A stretch of 64,000 bases of DNA from Carpediemonas membranifera (lineage: Eukaryota; Fornicata): contig JAHDYR010000011.1 of NCBI GenBank assembly GCA_019828565.1, positions 1 to 64,000 on the forward strand, written 5' to 3'. The position numbers were made by a program, and so were the translations under genes. The notes below the pieces were generated by a model. That model was not told the DNA's origin and did no database searches. It saw nothing but the letters and a program-made list of their open reading frames with translations. Shown one piece after another: positions 11,668 to 22,206 of this stretch. Within the stretch, counting starts at the first letter, position 1; every line of letters starts with the position of its first letter.

Positions 11668-14600
11668 TTATGCTTTTCCGAGAAATATATCTAACGCTTC
11701 GCAGTCCTTGACGTTCTCGTAAGGCTCCCAAGTGTCCTCGCATGGCTCATACCCTTTCCAGTGCACGTGGAACTTCCTATTCTTGATCGACTTCTCATTG
11801 GATGAATCGTAAATGCACTCGACAACGTACTCGGCATCAGTGGTCGCTGCCAGGGCCTGTGCTGAGTCGCGTGACAAGTCACCCTCGAAAGACCTCACGC
11901 GCTCGGATGCTACCCTGAACTCCTTACCCGAGTTCACGTCTCTCACATTGTATGCTACCGGTAAGTTGTCGACGATAACCGGGCTCACTAGCTGCATTGG
12001 GCCTCGCCAACCTGCCGCAAGCTTGGAAGGTGGCTTAGTCGGATACTTCACCAGCACCCACTCTGAATCAATAACCGGCGGGGACCCAACCCGGTTGCGC
12101 GCGTCCTCTTGCATGGCTCGGATGCGTGCCGCGGCCATCTGTCTCGCGAGTTTCACCGCCTCGCCATTATCTGCCGGATAGTCCGCGCTGTCATCTTGGC
12201 TCGTGAAGACAATCTCACTCGGCACTCGCATGTCGCTTCCAAAGATAATCTCAGCCGGCGTGAGGTGATGGGCCGCTCTGGGTGTTGAATTAACAATAAA
12301 TTGTGCCACTGGTAAACAGTCGACCCAATCCTCGGTCTGGAGCTCATACTTCCTGGAGCGCAAGATTCGTTCGATTCGAGAGTTCGCCCGCTCTACAATC
12401 CCATTGGACTGCGGGTGATACGGAGTTGTGATATGGGTCGAGAACCCGACTCGACCAGCAAGATCCTCGAACAAACGGTTTGCAAACTGGCGCCCTCCGT
12501 CTGACTGGAGAACTCTAGGCGCCCCGTACCGTAGTAGCCACGTATTCGTAAATGCTCTTACTGCTTCAAGGGCCTTCGTAGTCCGTAGGGGTACCAGCTC
12601 TGTCCACCTTGAGGCCGTGTCAACCATTACCAAGATATAGCTGAAACCGTTGACCTCTGGTAGCGGGCCAATCGTGTCAATCGCTACCTTATCAAACGGA
12701 GTTACACTCGCTGTGTGCAAGTACGACCGCTTGGCGTCCTCTGGCTTCGCCGTGAGCTGACAGACTGGGCACTTGTTAATTACCTCTGCGACTTGGTCAA
12801 TGGGGGCTCGCTTCCCTCTCGCCTTCAACAGCTCGACTGTCGTATAAAGGGGGAGATGGGCTTGACCGTGGAGGTGAGCGTCATGGATCTCATTCTCTGT
12901 CGCGGTCGGGGTCTTGGACGCAGCAAAGACTCTGCTCAATCCATCCGCTGCTCCATTATCTACTCCAGGGACGTGTCGTATTGTGAAGGGGAGGTCTGCG
13001 ATCGATTCATACCACCTTTGGACCTTAGCGTTTGATGAACGGGCCATATAAATGAGATTACGGTGGTCGGTCAGCAGCGTGAAAGGGGTCCAGACCAGGA
13101 AACGGCGCCAGCGTTGAAGCGCAGAGACGATAGCATATGCCTCCTGTTCTATCGTGCTCCATCTTGTCTGTACATCTGTGAACGCCTTCGACATATAACT
13201 GACCGGCTTTCCATCCTGCAGGAGGACACCTCCGATCCCTACGTCCGACGCGTCGGTCATCACCACGTGGCGCTTTGTCACGTCGAAGTGTTGTAAGATG
13301 GGTGCGGAACACAGTAGATCCTTCACCAGGGCCAAGGCTTTGGTCTGCTCTGGGGTGCCTAGCCCAATCTTACCGGCTGCCGCGAGTGCCAATGGTCGCG
13401 TGACCATGGAAAAGTGTGGCACGAAGTCACGGACGAAGTTCAGAAATCCCATGAGTGCCTGGGCCGCCTTTCGGGACTTGGGTAGTTTGAGCTCTTGGAT
13501 GTCATGTACCCGGTCGGCAGCAATACCGTAGCCCTCACCTGAAACTGTCCAGCCAAGGAACTCGACTGTAGACTGGCCGAAATGTGACTTCTCGGCATTG
13601 AGGCGAAGATTCAGTTCATCCGCTCGCTTGAGGACCTTCGTCAGGTTGACGATATACTCTGCCTCTGTTCTTCCGAAGACTACGATGTCATCGATATAAA
13701 TCAGGCAACTGGCTCCTAGTAAATCTGCGAACGCCCGCTCCATCGAGTACTGAAAGTGAGCACCCGCGTTCTTCAAACCAAACGGCATGCCCGTATACTG
13801 GAACTTGCCCCTCGGCGTATTGAACGCCGTGTACTGGCGCGAACGTTCGGACATCTGAATCTGGTGGTACCCTGCCGATAAATCTAGGGTGGCGAACACC
13901 TTGGATGCGCCTAACTTCGCTAAACACGTCTGTATCTCCGGGATAGGGTACTCGAACGGCTCCGTCTCGTCGTTGATCTTACGGAAATCTACGACCATGC
14001 GTGTCTTGTCCGGACCCTTCGGAACCAGGAGCACCGGCGAAGCATATGGGCTGAAAGACTGCTCGACGTACTTCTTCTCGATTAGCTCGGCGAGATGTTG
14101 GTCGAATAAGTGCTCGCGCTGGTATGGGACGTAGTTAGACCGTGACGCGATCACCCTGTCCGACTTGAGCACAAGGTCATATGGTTCTAGATTGCTGAAA
14201 CCTTGCCGGTCGTGGAAACAGTGGTCATAGCGGGCCAATATCCGACTCTGCTTATCGTTCATATCCGCTCGCAAACTGTAGAGTCGTCTCTCAAGACGCT
14301 CGAGTGTCGATGGGAGCTGGGCGTCCTCTTCGATCGACGAGTCGCTCGACCTAGCTCCAACATGTGGAAGAATGCCCCAGTCCACCATGACTGCATAGTT
14401 CAAGAGCATGTCATACTCCATCTCAACTGCATACGCGGTCACCGTCGCCTCGACGCCCTTCGGGGTCATCGGCGACTTGTCCATGATTACTGGGACCTCA
14501 TAGGTCGTGTCTGTCTGGATTCTGCCTCCGGGTGACTTGATGTGTATCGGGCTGGCTAGCTTCGTCGCGTTCAGTCCCGCTTCCTGAGCTGAGGCGGGGT

Positions 14601-15657
14601 TAACGAGCGGGATGTCCGCACCACAATCGAATAGTATGCGTCCCCATGCGCAGCCGTCCACTGCACCCGATACCACAGGCAATGATGGAGTTGTCTCGCC
14701 AGCCATAGTCCAAACGCGCGCCGGTGTCGAGTAATTGGTGTACTTACGGTCGTTTACAGGAACTGGGCCTGTCGACCGGCAGAACTTGGCCATGTGGCCC
14801 AGCTTTCCACACTTTGCGCACTTGATCTTATCTCTCTTACAGTCCCGGGCGAAGTGACCTTGCTTGCCGCAGTTCTGACACTGCTTACTGGCTCTGTCGG
14901 GCCGTCTCGTATCAGGCTGGAAACTGGAGTGGTTGTACGCGTGCGGTGGCTCAGGAGCTTGGCGTTGGAGGGGAGGCTGGTCAGGTCTTGCCTGTTGACG
15001 TTCTTGGCGGCCCGGACGGGCTCTGCTAGACTTGACGCGGCTTCCAGGATGTGTTAACGACACTGGATGGAGGGATGCGTATGATTCAGAGATGAGACGA
15101 GCTTCCTCGAGCTTCTTGCAGATCATAAGAGAGGTAATGAAGGTCTCATCGAGCGACATTCCTACTACGGCGTCTTTGACCTCCTCGCGGAGGAACTCGT
15201 CCAGGATTCCGTTCAGGAACATCTGGCGGATCGTAGCAGGCGCCAGATCAGGCTTGATGATGCGGTACCTTGTACGGAACTTGTCCAAGTACTGTGTGAA
15301 GCGCCCCGAATGGACGCCCTTCACAGAGAGCTGGAATAGTTGGCGCTGTAGGATAGCTGATTGAGGTTTGATGGCGTCAACGACGGCCTGGAAAGCTAGG
15401 TCTTCCGCTCCGGACTTTTTCATACGGACTTGCGGTGCGCGAAAAATAAGGGAGGATGATGTCTTCTGTCTCCTCGCGCGGCGGTACACCTGCTTAACAT
15501 CAACACCCGATGAACTGCAGAATGTTAGAACTGCAGGGCCTAAGCGCTTAATGAGGCGGCGCTTTCCACCGGCCTGAACATGTCTCGTTAGCTTTTCGTG
15601 AAATGCCAGAATGGCACTAATGCTTGGCTCGTTCACTGACGGGCCGTTTTCAGTCAT
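11668..15657 (-). CDS. Ty3/gypsy chromovirus Gag-Pol polyprotein (intact)
   Basis: One uninterrupted 1,329-codon frame. Order: Gag-like region (1-250); two CCHC zinc knuckles (CQNCGKQGHFARDC about 260-273 and CAKCGKLGHMAKFC about 280-293); retropepsin with active site FDCGAD near 343-348; RT with LDLSAGYHQI near 591-600 and YIDDIVVFG near 654; RNase H starting at TDASDVGIGGVLLQ near 801; integrase zinc domain ending in CPVCQL; integrase core ending in HPQSNGIVERAN; and a C-terminal chromodomain (VHWKGYEPCEDTWEPYENV). Gag and Pol are in one frame. The protease has Asp-Cys-Gly where Asp-Thr/Ser-Gly is usual. I cannot find matching LTRs in the short flanks (11530-11667 and 15658-15760), so the ends are undefined. 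The intact frame argues for recent activity. The chromodomain would direct integration to modified histones. Confidence 0.95.
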   Translation of the reverse strand: MTENGPSVNEPSISAILAFHEKLTRHVQAGGKRRLIKRLGPAVLTFCSSSGVDVKQVYRRARRQKTSSSLIFRAPQVRMKKSGAEDLAFQAVVDAIKPQSAILQRQLFQLSVKGVHSGRFTQYLDKFRTRYRIIKPDLAPATIRQMFLNGILDEFLREEVKDAVVGMSLDETFITSLMICKKLEEARLISESYASLHPVSLTHPGSRVKSSRARPGRQERQQARPDQPPLQRQAPEPPHAYNHSSFQPDTRRPDRASKQCQNCGKQGHFARDCKRDKIKCAKCGKLGHMAKFCRSTGPVPVNDRKYTNYSTPARVWTMAGETTPSLPVVSGAVDGCAWGRILFDCGADIPLVNPASAQEAGLNATKLASPIHIKSPGGRIQTDTTYEVPVIMDKSPMTPKGVEATVTAYAVEMEYDMLLNYAVMVDWGILPHVGARSSDSSIEEDAQLPSTLERLERRLYSLRADMNDKQSRILARYDHCFHDRQGFSNLEPYDLVLKSDRVIASRSNYVPYQREHLFDQHLAELIEKKYVEQSFSPYASPVLLVPKGPDKTRMVVDFRKINDETEPFEYPIPEIQTCLAKLGASKVFATLDLSAGYHQIQMSERSRQYTAFNTPRGKFQYTGMPFGLKNAGAHFQYSMERAFADLLGASCLIYIDDIVVFGRTEAEYIVNLTKVLKRADELNLRLNAEKSHFGQSTVEFLGWTVSGEGYGIAADRVHDIQELKLPKSRKAAQALMGFLNFVRDFVPHFSMVTRPLALAAAGKIGLGTPEQTKALALVKDLLCSAPILQHFDVTKRHVVMTDASDVGIGGVLLQDGKPVSYMSKAFTDVQTRWSTIEQEAYAIVSALQRWRRFLVWTPFTLLTDHRNLIYMARSSNAKVQRWYESIADLPFTIRHVPGVDNGAADGLSRVFAASKTPTATENEIHDAHLHGQAHLPLYTTVELLKARGKRAPIDQVAEVINKCPVCQLTAKPEDAKRSYLHTASVTPFDKVAIDTIGPLPEVNGFSYILVMVDTASRWTELVPLRTTKALEAVRAFTNTWLLRYGAPRVLQSDGGRQFANRLFEDLAGRVGFSTHITTPYHPQSNGIVERANSRIERILRSRKYELQTEDWVDCLPVAQFIVNSTPRAAHHLTPAEIIFGSDMRVPSEIVFTSQDDSADYPADNGEAVKLARQMAAARIRAMQEDARNRVGSPPVIDSEWVLVKYPTKPPSKLAAGWRGPMQLVSPVIVDNLPVAYNVRDVNSGKEFRVASERVRSFEGDLSRDSAQALAATTDAEYVVECIYDSSNEKSIKNRKFHVHWKGYEPCEDTWEPYENVKDCEALDIFLGKA

Positions 15658-15709
15658 TTGAAGTAATATTACTGTGGTTTGACTATACCTGTTTTACTGG
15701 GAGAATAGA

Positions 15710-15731
15710 CTTCGACACAGGGGTGTCGAAG
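15710..15731. promoter_or_regulatory. 22-bp palindrome upstream of gypsy polyprotein
   Basis: Perfect 9-bp arms CTTCGACAC and GTGTCGAAG flank AGGG. It lies 53 bp upstream of the start codon of the minus-strand gypsy polyprotein. An almost identical palindrome sits about 19 bp upstream of the eL34 start codon (48353-48372), and a looser version lies near 49379-49399. A shared promoter or transcription-factor site is a plausible reading, but it is inference. Confidence 0.45.
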
Positions 15732-15759
15732 TCAATCCATAAATGTTCTTAAATTGTAC

Positions 15760-16956
15760 TGACTGACACCTTCACTCGCCAGTGGGTCGAAGAGTGCCCC
15801 ATATGCCAGAAGGCACGGGAACCGGGGCGTACGAGAGTCCCCTGGAACTCCACGCAGCACAGGCAGCCATTCGAGGTGGTGCAGCTTGATACTATCGGGC
15901 CCCTCCCCCAATCACCGCACGGCAACCAGTACGTTGTCGTAGTCATTGATGCGTTCTCGAAGTACGTGGACGTCTACCCGGTGAAGAGCACCGACGCCCA
16001 GGGGGCGGCCGAGGTGGTCGCCCGCGTGTGTGGTCGATGGGGAGTACCACAGACGATCCAGACTGACCAAGGCTCGCAGTTCCGAAATGAACTCGTCAAC
16101 CAAGTCACGACTCGACTGACCCTCAACCATCGATTCTCCACCGCATATCATCCTGCTAGTAATGGCATAGTGGAGAGAGCCAATGGCACGTTGGTCCGAG
16201 CTCTACGCAAGCTGTTGTTGGAGGCGGAAGACGACCAGTGGGAGCACTGGCTCCCCGGTCGCGCAGCTGGTGATTAACAGCGCGCCACACAGCACGCTAG
16301 GGGGCATGAGCCCACTCCAATGCCTCTTCGGCATCTCACCCGCCGTTCTTAAGTCGGCCGAGCAGTTGGCACCGATGGCGGAGGCTGTCGGGGCCCCGGC
16401 GGATCTGGCAGAGTGGGCACGGGCTCGGCAGGGCTTCAGAGCGGCAGCGGAACAAGCGGTGGGTGAGTATGAACGCCGCCAGGCTGCGAAACAGCCGGCT
16501 GAGTCTCAGTCTAAGGTACGGACTGGCGACCTCTATTTTGTGAGGTGGGCAACGAGACAGACGAAGTTGACTGCTAAGGCCCGTGGACCGATGCAGGCCG
16601 TCGGGCAAGGGGAAAGCCCGAACACCTGGCGCATGAAGGACTTAATCTCGCACAAGGTGGTACTGATCCATGAGGAACGGATAAGCGTGGCTAAGGTCTC
16701 GATGGAGCAAGCGGTGCGCTTAGCGGCACGGGATCATCAGGAATTCGTTGTCGAAAGGATCGTAGGCCACAAGCTCGGTGGTAGGAAGAATCGTTCGGCC
16801 ATCTTGATCGAATGGGCCGGTTTTGAACCAGATGAAGCCACTTGGGAACCGTTGAACGCGGCGAATGCGCAGCTAAGAGCTCTGGACGACTATTTGGACA
16901 CTTTGACATCAGTAAGTAGGAAAAGGCTGGAAGGAACCATCCCGAAGCGCCATTAG
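15760..16956 (+). pseudogene. gypsy integrase-chromodomain fragment
   Basis: A 5'-truncated gypsy pol begins inside the integrase zinc domain (VEECPICQKA, about 15786). It runs through the core (QLDTIGPLPQS, IQTDQGSQFRNEL, HPASNGIVERANG) to a stop at 16275. Translation then resumes in another frame (PVAQLVINSAPHSTLGGMSP) and ends with a chromodomain (ILIEWAGFEPDEATWEPLN) and a stop at 16956. One frameshift near 16250 separates the parts. It sits head to head with the intact element at 11668-15657 and is a different, more divergent family member. The gag, protease, RT and RNase H are absent. Confidence 0.85.
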
Positions 16957-17258
16957 GGAAATGTCGACGACGAACTTCGTTGTTGCGGACTCCTCGACGA
17001 TTTATCGACTCCTGGACTATCCGCCGACTTCTGGACGATTACGTCAAGGGTCAGAGATTTGCCCTGGATTTTTTTTTTCTCAGGAGTGAGGATTTATTTT
17101 TTTGGGTGGGGAGGGGGTAGTGTGATATATATACATATAATATATATACATATAATTACCCTCTACATATAATCCCCTGATCTCGATACGGTCAATGGCC
17201 GTCTCGAATCGACACAATTGGTGTCGCCACATAAAGCAGTGCACCCTTCACAAGGGGG
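16957..17258. other. AT-rich spacer between gypsy fragment and RLE element
   Basis: No gene is seen. It contains a T-run near 17069-17078, another T-run near 17097 and a (TA/CATA)n simple repeat at about 17123-17170. This may mark the 3' end of the gypsy fragment and the 5' edge of the following non-LTR element. Confidence 0.4.
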
Positions 17259-20200
17259 TTGCCGTCCCGGACACCGGACCACGCATGTCCGAGTAGCTGG
17301 CTCTGGCCATACCAGCAATTCGATCAAAGAATAGGAATGTTGCCTATACGCGCACAGGAGGCGGAACCCTGGCCTCCTGATGTTCCAGGACTCTCTGGAG
17401 AAGCCAATTCTGTACGTTTTTCCCTCCTTAGACAGCTCATTGCCGCCGTAGTATCGAAACATGAACAGCGCGTACCAAGAGGCAAGAAACAATACGTGAA
17501 CAACTGTAAGACCTTCTTTTACACGGTAACAAGCATCCCCACGCTAAGATCCATCACATGTGTTTCTGGCCCAACCATAACCGTTCGCTTTTGGTGCGAC
17601 CTCATTTCGGAGTTCGCCATCCTGTTGCATTGCCACTACAACACTTCCAGCATCAAAAAACATGCCAAGAACATTGATACTGCATGCCCACTCATCCACG
17701 CTGTCTTCAAGCAGCTCTTCGTCGATCGCGTCGACATCATCGACGCATTTGATCCCGACACACTTGACTTTGTCGTCGATGATGCCCCCTCCACCACGCA
17801 ACTACCGTCCCCTGAGATCCAACCGCCCAGCAGTCCTGTCCCCATGCTCTCGCCTGCCCCAACATCTCAACCGAGCATCGCAACCCCTGCGCCGCACCTT
17901 GCTGTCCTCCATAACGCCACGACCGACCGTCCCACGCATTCCCACGGTCCTCTTAGTGCCAAAGAAGCCCTGGCTGTTGGCAAACGCAAACCTGCTAAGC
18001 AGGCTCAAGTACGTTTTGCCGATGAGTTTATCGCCCTTCTCAACAGCTACAACGATTCCGAAGAGGACTGCCGAGCAGGTAAGCTGCAAATGATCCTCAG
18101 CTACACACTGACGCTGCACACTCCTACTGCCACCAAAATGCCAACAACAGCAGCCGTTTCCGCGTCCAAGCAGGCCCTCATCATGTGCCAGCGCGGTTTC
18201 TACGCAAAGGCCCTGCAGTGCCTTACCGCCACGCGCGTAGCGCTTGCCGATGACGAAATCGACGCCGCGTTCGCCCGCCTCCTCCCCGTGCCCGCCACCC
18301 CGCTCCACCCTCTGACCGACATTGGTGCGTCACCGACGACGCCCCTGCGCCACATCGAGGTGTCCGCCAACGCCATCAGCACAGTTATCCACCGCACCCG
18401 CTTCGACTCAGCGCCCGGGCCCTCTGGTCTCTCCTTCCTACACCTTAAGACAATGCTGCGCGCCCGCGGCAAGCTCTCCGGATCCCTTGTCCCCCTAATC
18501 CAAGATATTGTCAACGGCGAGCCTTGGACGGCCGCCCTCGCCCACGCCATACTTGTCCCCGTGCCCAAGAATTCCGCAACAGACATCCGCCCCATCGCGA
18601 TTGGCGAGTCCCTCCGCCGCATCGCTGGCCGCATACTTGCCAAGGCCGTCCGCGACCGCCTGGTGAAGGACAAGATTTTCGTTGACCAATATGGCCTCGG
18701 TGAGAAATGTGGCGCCGAGCTCATGATCGCCAAAATGCGCGCCCTCCGCGCCAAAGGACAAACAATCGCTGCCTTTGACCTCACCAACGCATACGGCACG
18801 GTTTCGCGCCCCTATCTCCTCAGAGTTGTTGAAGAATATGCCCCTGTTGCCTCTGGCTATCTCCACACCATGTACGAGAATGGTAACCTACACGCCACCA
18901 CTGGAAGCACCTTCTCCTCCGACGAAGGCATCCAACAAGGCTGTCCCGTCTCTCCACTCGCCTTCTCACTGGCCATGATGCCGATCCTGGCCCAACTACG
19001 CCGTAAGTTCCCTCCCATCACCTGGCTCGCCTACCAGGACGACCTATACGCAATAGGCACCGATTTACCAAGCACTCTGGAGCCCGCTGTTGCCACCGCG
19101 GTCGCAGCAGCGGGAATGACCCTGAACAGCGCCAAGACCATCTGGTCTGGCCCCAGCGAAGACGCCTACCCACTCAAGATCCCCCTGGGTGCAGACAGCT
19201 TCATCCAGGCCAAGTGGCAGGTCCTAGCCAGCAAGGTCAGCAACCGCCTTGCCGCCCTTGATGCCTGGCTGGATGCTGAAGGCCCAAACTCCGCACCATA
19301 CGGCTTTATCATCCTCCGCACGTGTATTCTGCCCATGCTGAACCACTTCATGCGGGCTGTTCCGCCCTCCCATGCCCATCTAGCCGACACTTTCGAGACC
19401 AACCACATATGGCCCACCCTGTCTCGCATCATCGCCGCCCCGGACGAGGCCAGAGCGCACGTCATGTGGCGCGCCGGCCTCGACAGTCACGCAGGCCTCG
19501 GCCTCGCACTCCCAAGCGCAGTATGGCACTCCGCCTACCTCGGCAGCTGCGCTTGCAGACCAAACTGCCAATGAGATAGACCCCTCCGCCTTCGCTGTCC
19601 AGTGCAAGGACTGGCCCAAATCAGTCAAAGAGGTCAAGGACAAGCCCAACCCCCAGCACTACTTAACCAAACTTCTGCGGCAGCAAGCCGCGGCTCAGCT
19701 GGGGGAGCAGCCACTCCCCGACCTTCACCCCCTCATCTTCACGATCCCCTACCCCCTCCATGCCGATGCGGAAGCCGAACTCCCACCTGGTGCCACCTTC
19801 CAGGCCCTTGCCAAGCGCCAGGTCGGCCTGCCTGCCTTCAACACCGGCGACCTGCCCCAATGCCCCATGTGTAGCAAGCCCCACCCTGATACTGAGCATC
19901 TGCTCGGCTGCCAGAACCTCCCGAACGGTCTCCGCAAGCGCCGCCACGACGACATGCGCGATGCCGCTCTCACCCTCCTCCGCCGCGAAGGCGTCCCCGT
20001 CCACAAAGAGCAAAACCTCCGGCTCTTCCCGGCTGTCGAGCTTGTCGACGCACCCATCAACCCGAACGCCGATATCCCTGCCGACCTGCTCATCACCCCG
20101 CCAAACGCCATGCCCACCGTCGTCGACCTGCGCGTCACCAACTACCGGTCGAGTGCGTACTCGGACAAGACACGCCATTACCGTGACTACCGCGTGACGG

Positions 20201-20409
20201 TCCTCCCAGCCATCTCGTCAATCTACGGCGAGACGGCCGTTACGAAGACCAGCGGCGCGAAGAAGGAGCGCCCCTGCTGGATCGCATCGCTCGCCGGCAT
20301 CTGCGGCCTGTCCGAAGGCGCGACCGCCACCCTTCGCCGCGATGTCGCCCTCGCCCACTGGAACGGCAACGTTGCAGTCTGGGCCTCGATTCCCTTCCCA
20401 CGCTCATAA
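17259..20409 (+). pseudogene. non-LTR retrotransposon protein: RT + zinc finger + restriction-like endonuclease (one frameshift)
   Basis: The frame from 17259 to 19574 (first in-frame ATG about 17338) covers a Pro/Ser-rich N-terminus. The RT follows: APGPSGLSFLHLKTML, RPIAIGESLRRIAGR, FDLTNAYGTVSRPYLL, GIQQGCPVSPLAFSLAM and catalytic WLAYQDDLYAIG. The C-terminal part continues in another frame from about 19560 to 20409, so one frameshift lies near 19550. It has a zinc finger (CPMCSKPHPDTEHLLGC) and a PD-(D/E)XK-type nuclease signature (PADLLI, then TVVDLRVTNYR). RT plus a C-terminal restriction-like endonuclease is the R2/NeSL/CRE type of non-LTR element, which often inserts at specific sites. 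The 3' end abuts a tRNA-Asp gene. Confidence 0.85.
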
Positions 20410-20567
20410 CCGACACTGGCTCCAACTCCGATCGGGTTTCACACTGCACCACCCAGCCACACACTGCCCGCGCCCAAGCCCGCCACACACGCGTCACCTG
20501 ACGCCGAGAGTGGTTCCGAATTCTCGCGCCAGGGCGCTCGGATTCTCCCCCACCGTCCCATGTAAAT
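20410..20567 (+). other. 3' UTR of RLE retroelement up to tRNA-Asp
   Basis: About 158 bp lie between the stop codon and the first base of tRNA-Asp. The stretch is C-rich and has no gene. If it is the 3' untranslated region, the element ends within a few bases of the tRNA 5' end. Confidence 0.5.
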
Positions 20568-20640
20568 TCGATCATAGTATAGGTGGTTAGTATATCGCGC
20601 TGTCACCGCGGAGACCCGGGTTCAAGTCCCGGTGATCGAG
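20568..20640 (+). tRNA. tRNA-Asp(GTC)
   Basis: A full cloverleaf can be folded. The acceptor stem is TCGATCA with TGATCGA, and the D-arm has the A-box-like TAGGTGGTTAGTA. The anticodon stem is TCGCG/CGCGG around loop CTGTCAC, giving anticodon GTC. The T-arm is CCGGG-TTCAAGT-CCCGG (B box). The discriminator is G. No intron. A T-run (CTTTTAC) follows at 20641-20645 as a Pol III terminator. It lies between a restriction-like-endonuclease element and a DIRS-like element. Confidence 0.93.
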
Positions 20641-20682
20641 CTTTTACAACAAAATGTTTGCCGCTAGCTCTCCTAGCCGCCA

Positions 20683-20710
20683 GCTAGCTGTCCTAGCCTC
20701 TAGACATACT
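20683..20710. repeat. flanking repeat of DIRS A (left copy)
   Basis: GCTAGCTGTCCTAGCCTC and the next ten bases match 24362-24389 at about 24 of 28 positions in direct orientation. The motif is also partly repeated just upstream at 20663-20682. Confidence 0.45.
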
Positions 20711-20904
20711 TGCTCTACCCAACGGGGATATCCCACCGGCAACGAGCATAGTGGAATGGCTTGCAGGCACGCTTGCGAGCCCAAACCGACCGTCTCCTCG
20801 AGAGACCGCGTCAAAGAATGTCTGTTGTGGCTTACATCTGCCGTTGTAACGCGTGTCAGCCCCACCCTACCTAGCTCTCCCAGCCACTAGCTCCCGTCAG
20901 AGAT

Positions 20905-22206
20905 TTAAAGTGGTGGTTGGAGAAGGATGGAGGCCAGGTGTCCCTGGACCCCCGGGTGTGTGCGGACCCCGTTGCCCATATATCTCAGCATGCTTTTCGT
21001 GGAGGCCCACGTCCCCATGGACAGGAGGACTTCGGTACTCGTGTGGGCTACCGCCAACTCCGTGGTGGCGCCCTTGCGGAATGAGTGCCACGAAATGTCG
21101 GTGCCGTACGCCTGGTGGATCCAGTGGCGAAGGGTTGACGCCGGTAGCGGCTTCGATAGTGAAATACCACCGGTTGAGGTGATCGCCCGCCAGATGAGGT
21201 CGTCGTCGCGGCGCGTTGCCGTGGGGACCCATGCCTTCAGGGCCCTTGCTGGGTTAAAGCGGGCCCACGATTGGTTTGGTACCAGCTTGCGGACGCCTGT
21301 GGCAGTCTTAGTTCTCGCGAACAGAAGGAGGGCATTGCCATCAGCGTCGAACTCGACGTCTCTTCGTCTGAGCCCAAAGATCTCTGCGCCTCTACTCACG
21401 GTGATAAAGCAGAGAGCAGAAAAGAGGGCGGCCTGGAAGGCTTGGGGTGACTTCCGATGTCTGTCTATGACCTTGCGGACTCTCGCGGACGTGACAGGCT
21501 TCGCACCCCCGGTCAGGCCTTCTACAGAGGCGACGTTCCGGGCGGCGGCGATTATCTGCTTGGCAGCGGTCGGGGGGCGCCAGTCAGACACGAGTGGGGC
21601 GGCCTCGCAAATCCAGTAGCCTTTCCTGTGTATCGACTGTGGGCCCGACGTGGTACCCTCGGTCAGAAGGAACTCTTTGAGCTGTTGCGCGTGTGAGTGG
21701 CTCGCGTTGCGGGATTGGAGGAATTTGGCGACCCAGCCCGCTGCTGTGCGGCGCGACGATTCGTTTCTGAAATGTGATAGTCGGTCGTCAGCGAGGAGGG
21801 CTTGGAACGGGTCCTCAGGATAAGCGCCACGAAGCGGATCTTGCCCTTGTCTGTCGCTGTCCAGGCTAGCTCGGACTGCAGGAGGTGTTTCGCCTGGACT
21901 CTGAGGTACAACTTGAGGGGTGTCAAACGTTTGATGGCTCGGACCTCGGGCGAGTTGAGGTCCGGGCACAGGACTATCGCCGCTGATCTCCAGTGTCGAG
22001 GGTTCCCAGTCTGGGTCGAGGCGCGTATTGTCTGGAGGCGACGACACGTCACTCCAAGAAGGGCTATAGGAGGAGCTATATAAATCCTGACTCCCCTCCA
22101 GTCCATCTGGAAGCCGTTGTCGTGGATTGACCAGGCTATTTCTGCAAAGCCTGGTAAGGCCAGAACCTTGTCGGGGCGTGCTGTGACGTCGATCTCGACC
22201 GGCCCC
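20905..22206 (-). CDS. DIRS A tyrosine recombinase
   Basis: A long open frame (about 430 codons; its upstream part overlaps the RT polyprotein, and the true start is unclear because the frame opens on a non-ATG codon). The C-terminal half has tyrosine-recombinase landmarks: an Arg region VSRGAEIFGLRRRD, the H-x-x-R box SWHSFRKGAT, then MGTWAS and the presumed nucleophile in MLRYMGNG. DIRS recombinases integrate the cDNA circle without target-site duplication. The frame is intact here although the RT of this copy is broken. Confidence 0.82.
   Translation of the reverse strand, partial: GAGRDRRHSTPRQGSGLTRLCRNSLVNPRQRLPDGLEGSQDLYSSSYSPSWSDVSSPPDNTRLDPDWEPSTLEISGDSPVPGPQLARGPSHQTFDTPQVVPQSPGETPPAVRASLDSDRQGQDPLRGAYPEDPFQALLADDRLSHFRNESSRRTAAGWVAKFLQSRNASHSHAQQLKEFLLTEGTTSGPQSIHRKGYWICEAAPLVSDWRPPTAAKQIIAAARNVASVEGLTGGAKPVTSARVRKVIDRHRKSPQAFQAALFSALCFITVSRGAEIFGLRRRDVEFDADGNALLLFARTKTATGVRKLVPNQSWARFNPARALKAWVPTATRRDDDLIWRAITSTGGISLSKPLPASTLRHWIHQAYGTDISWHSFRKGATTELAVAHTSTEVLLSMGTWASTKSMLRYMGNGVRTHPGVQGHLASILLQPPL

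Noticed and set aside
11530-15760. LTRs flanking the intact gypsy polyprotein
   Set aside because: The short flanks on the two sides do not match each other by eye, so no LTR pair can be supported.
17123-17170. AT-rich (CATATA)n tract as a replication origin or centromere
   Set aside because: It is a short simple repeat at an element border. Nothing else supports a functional role.
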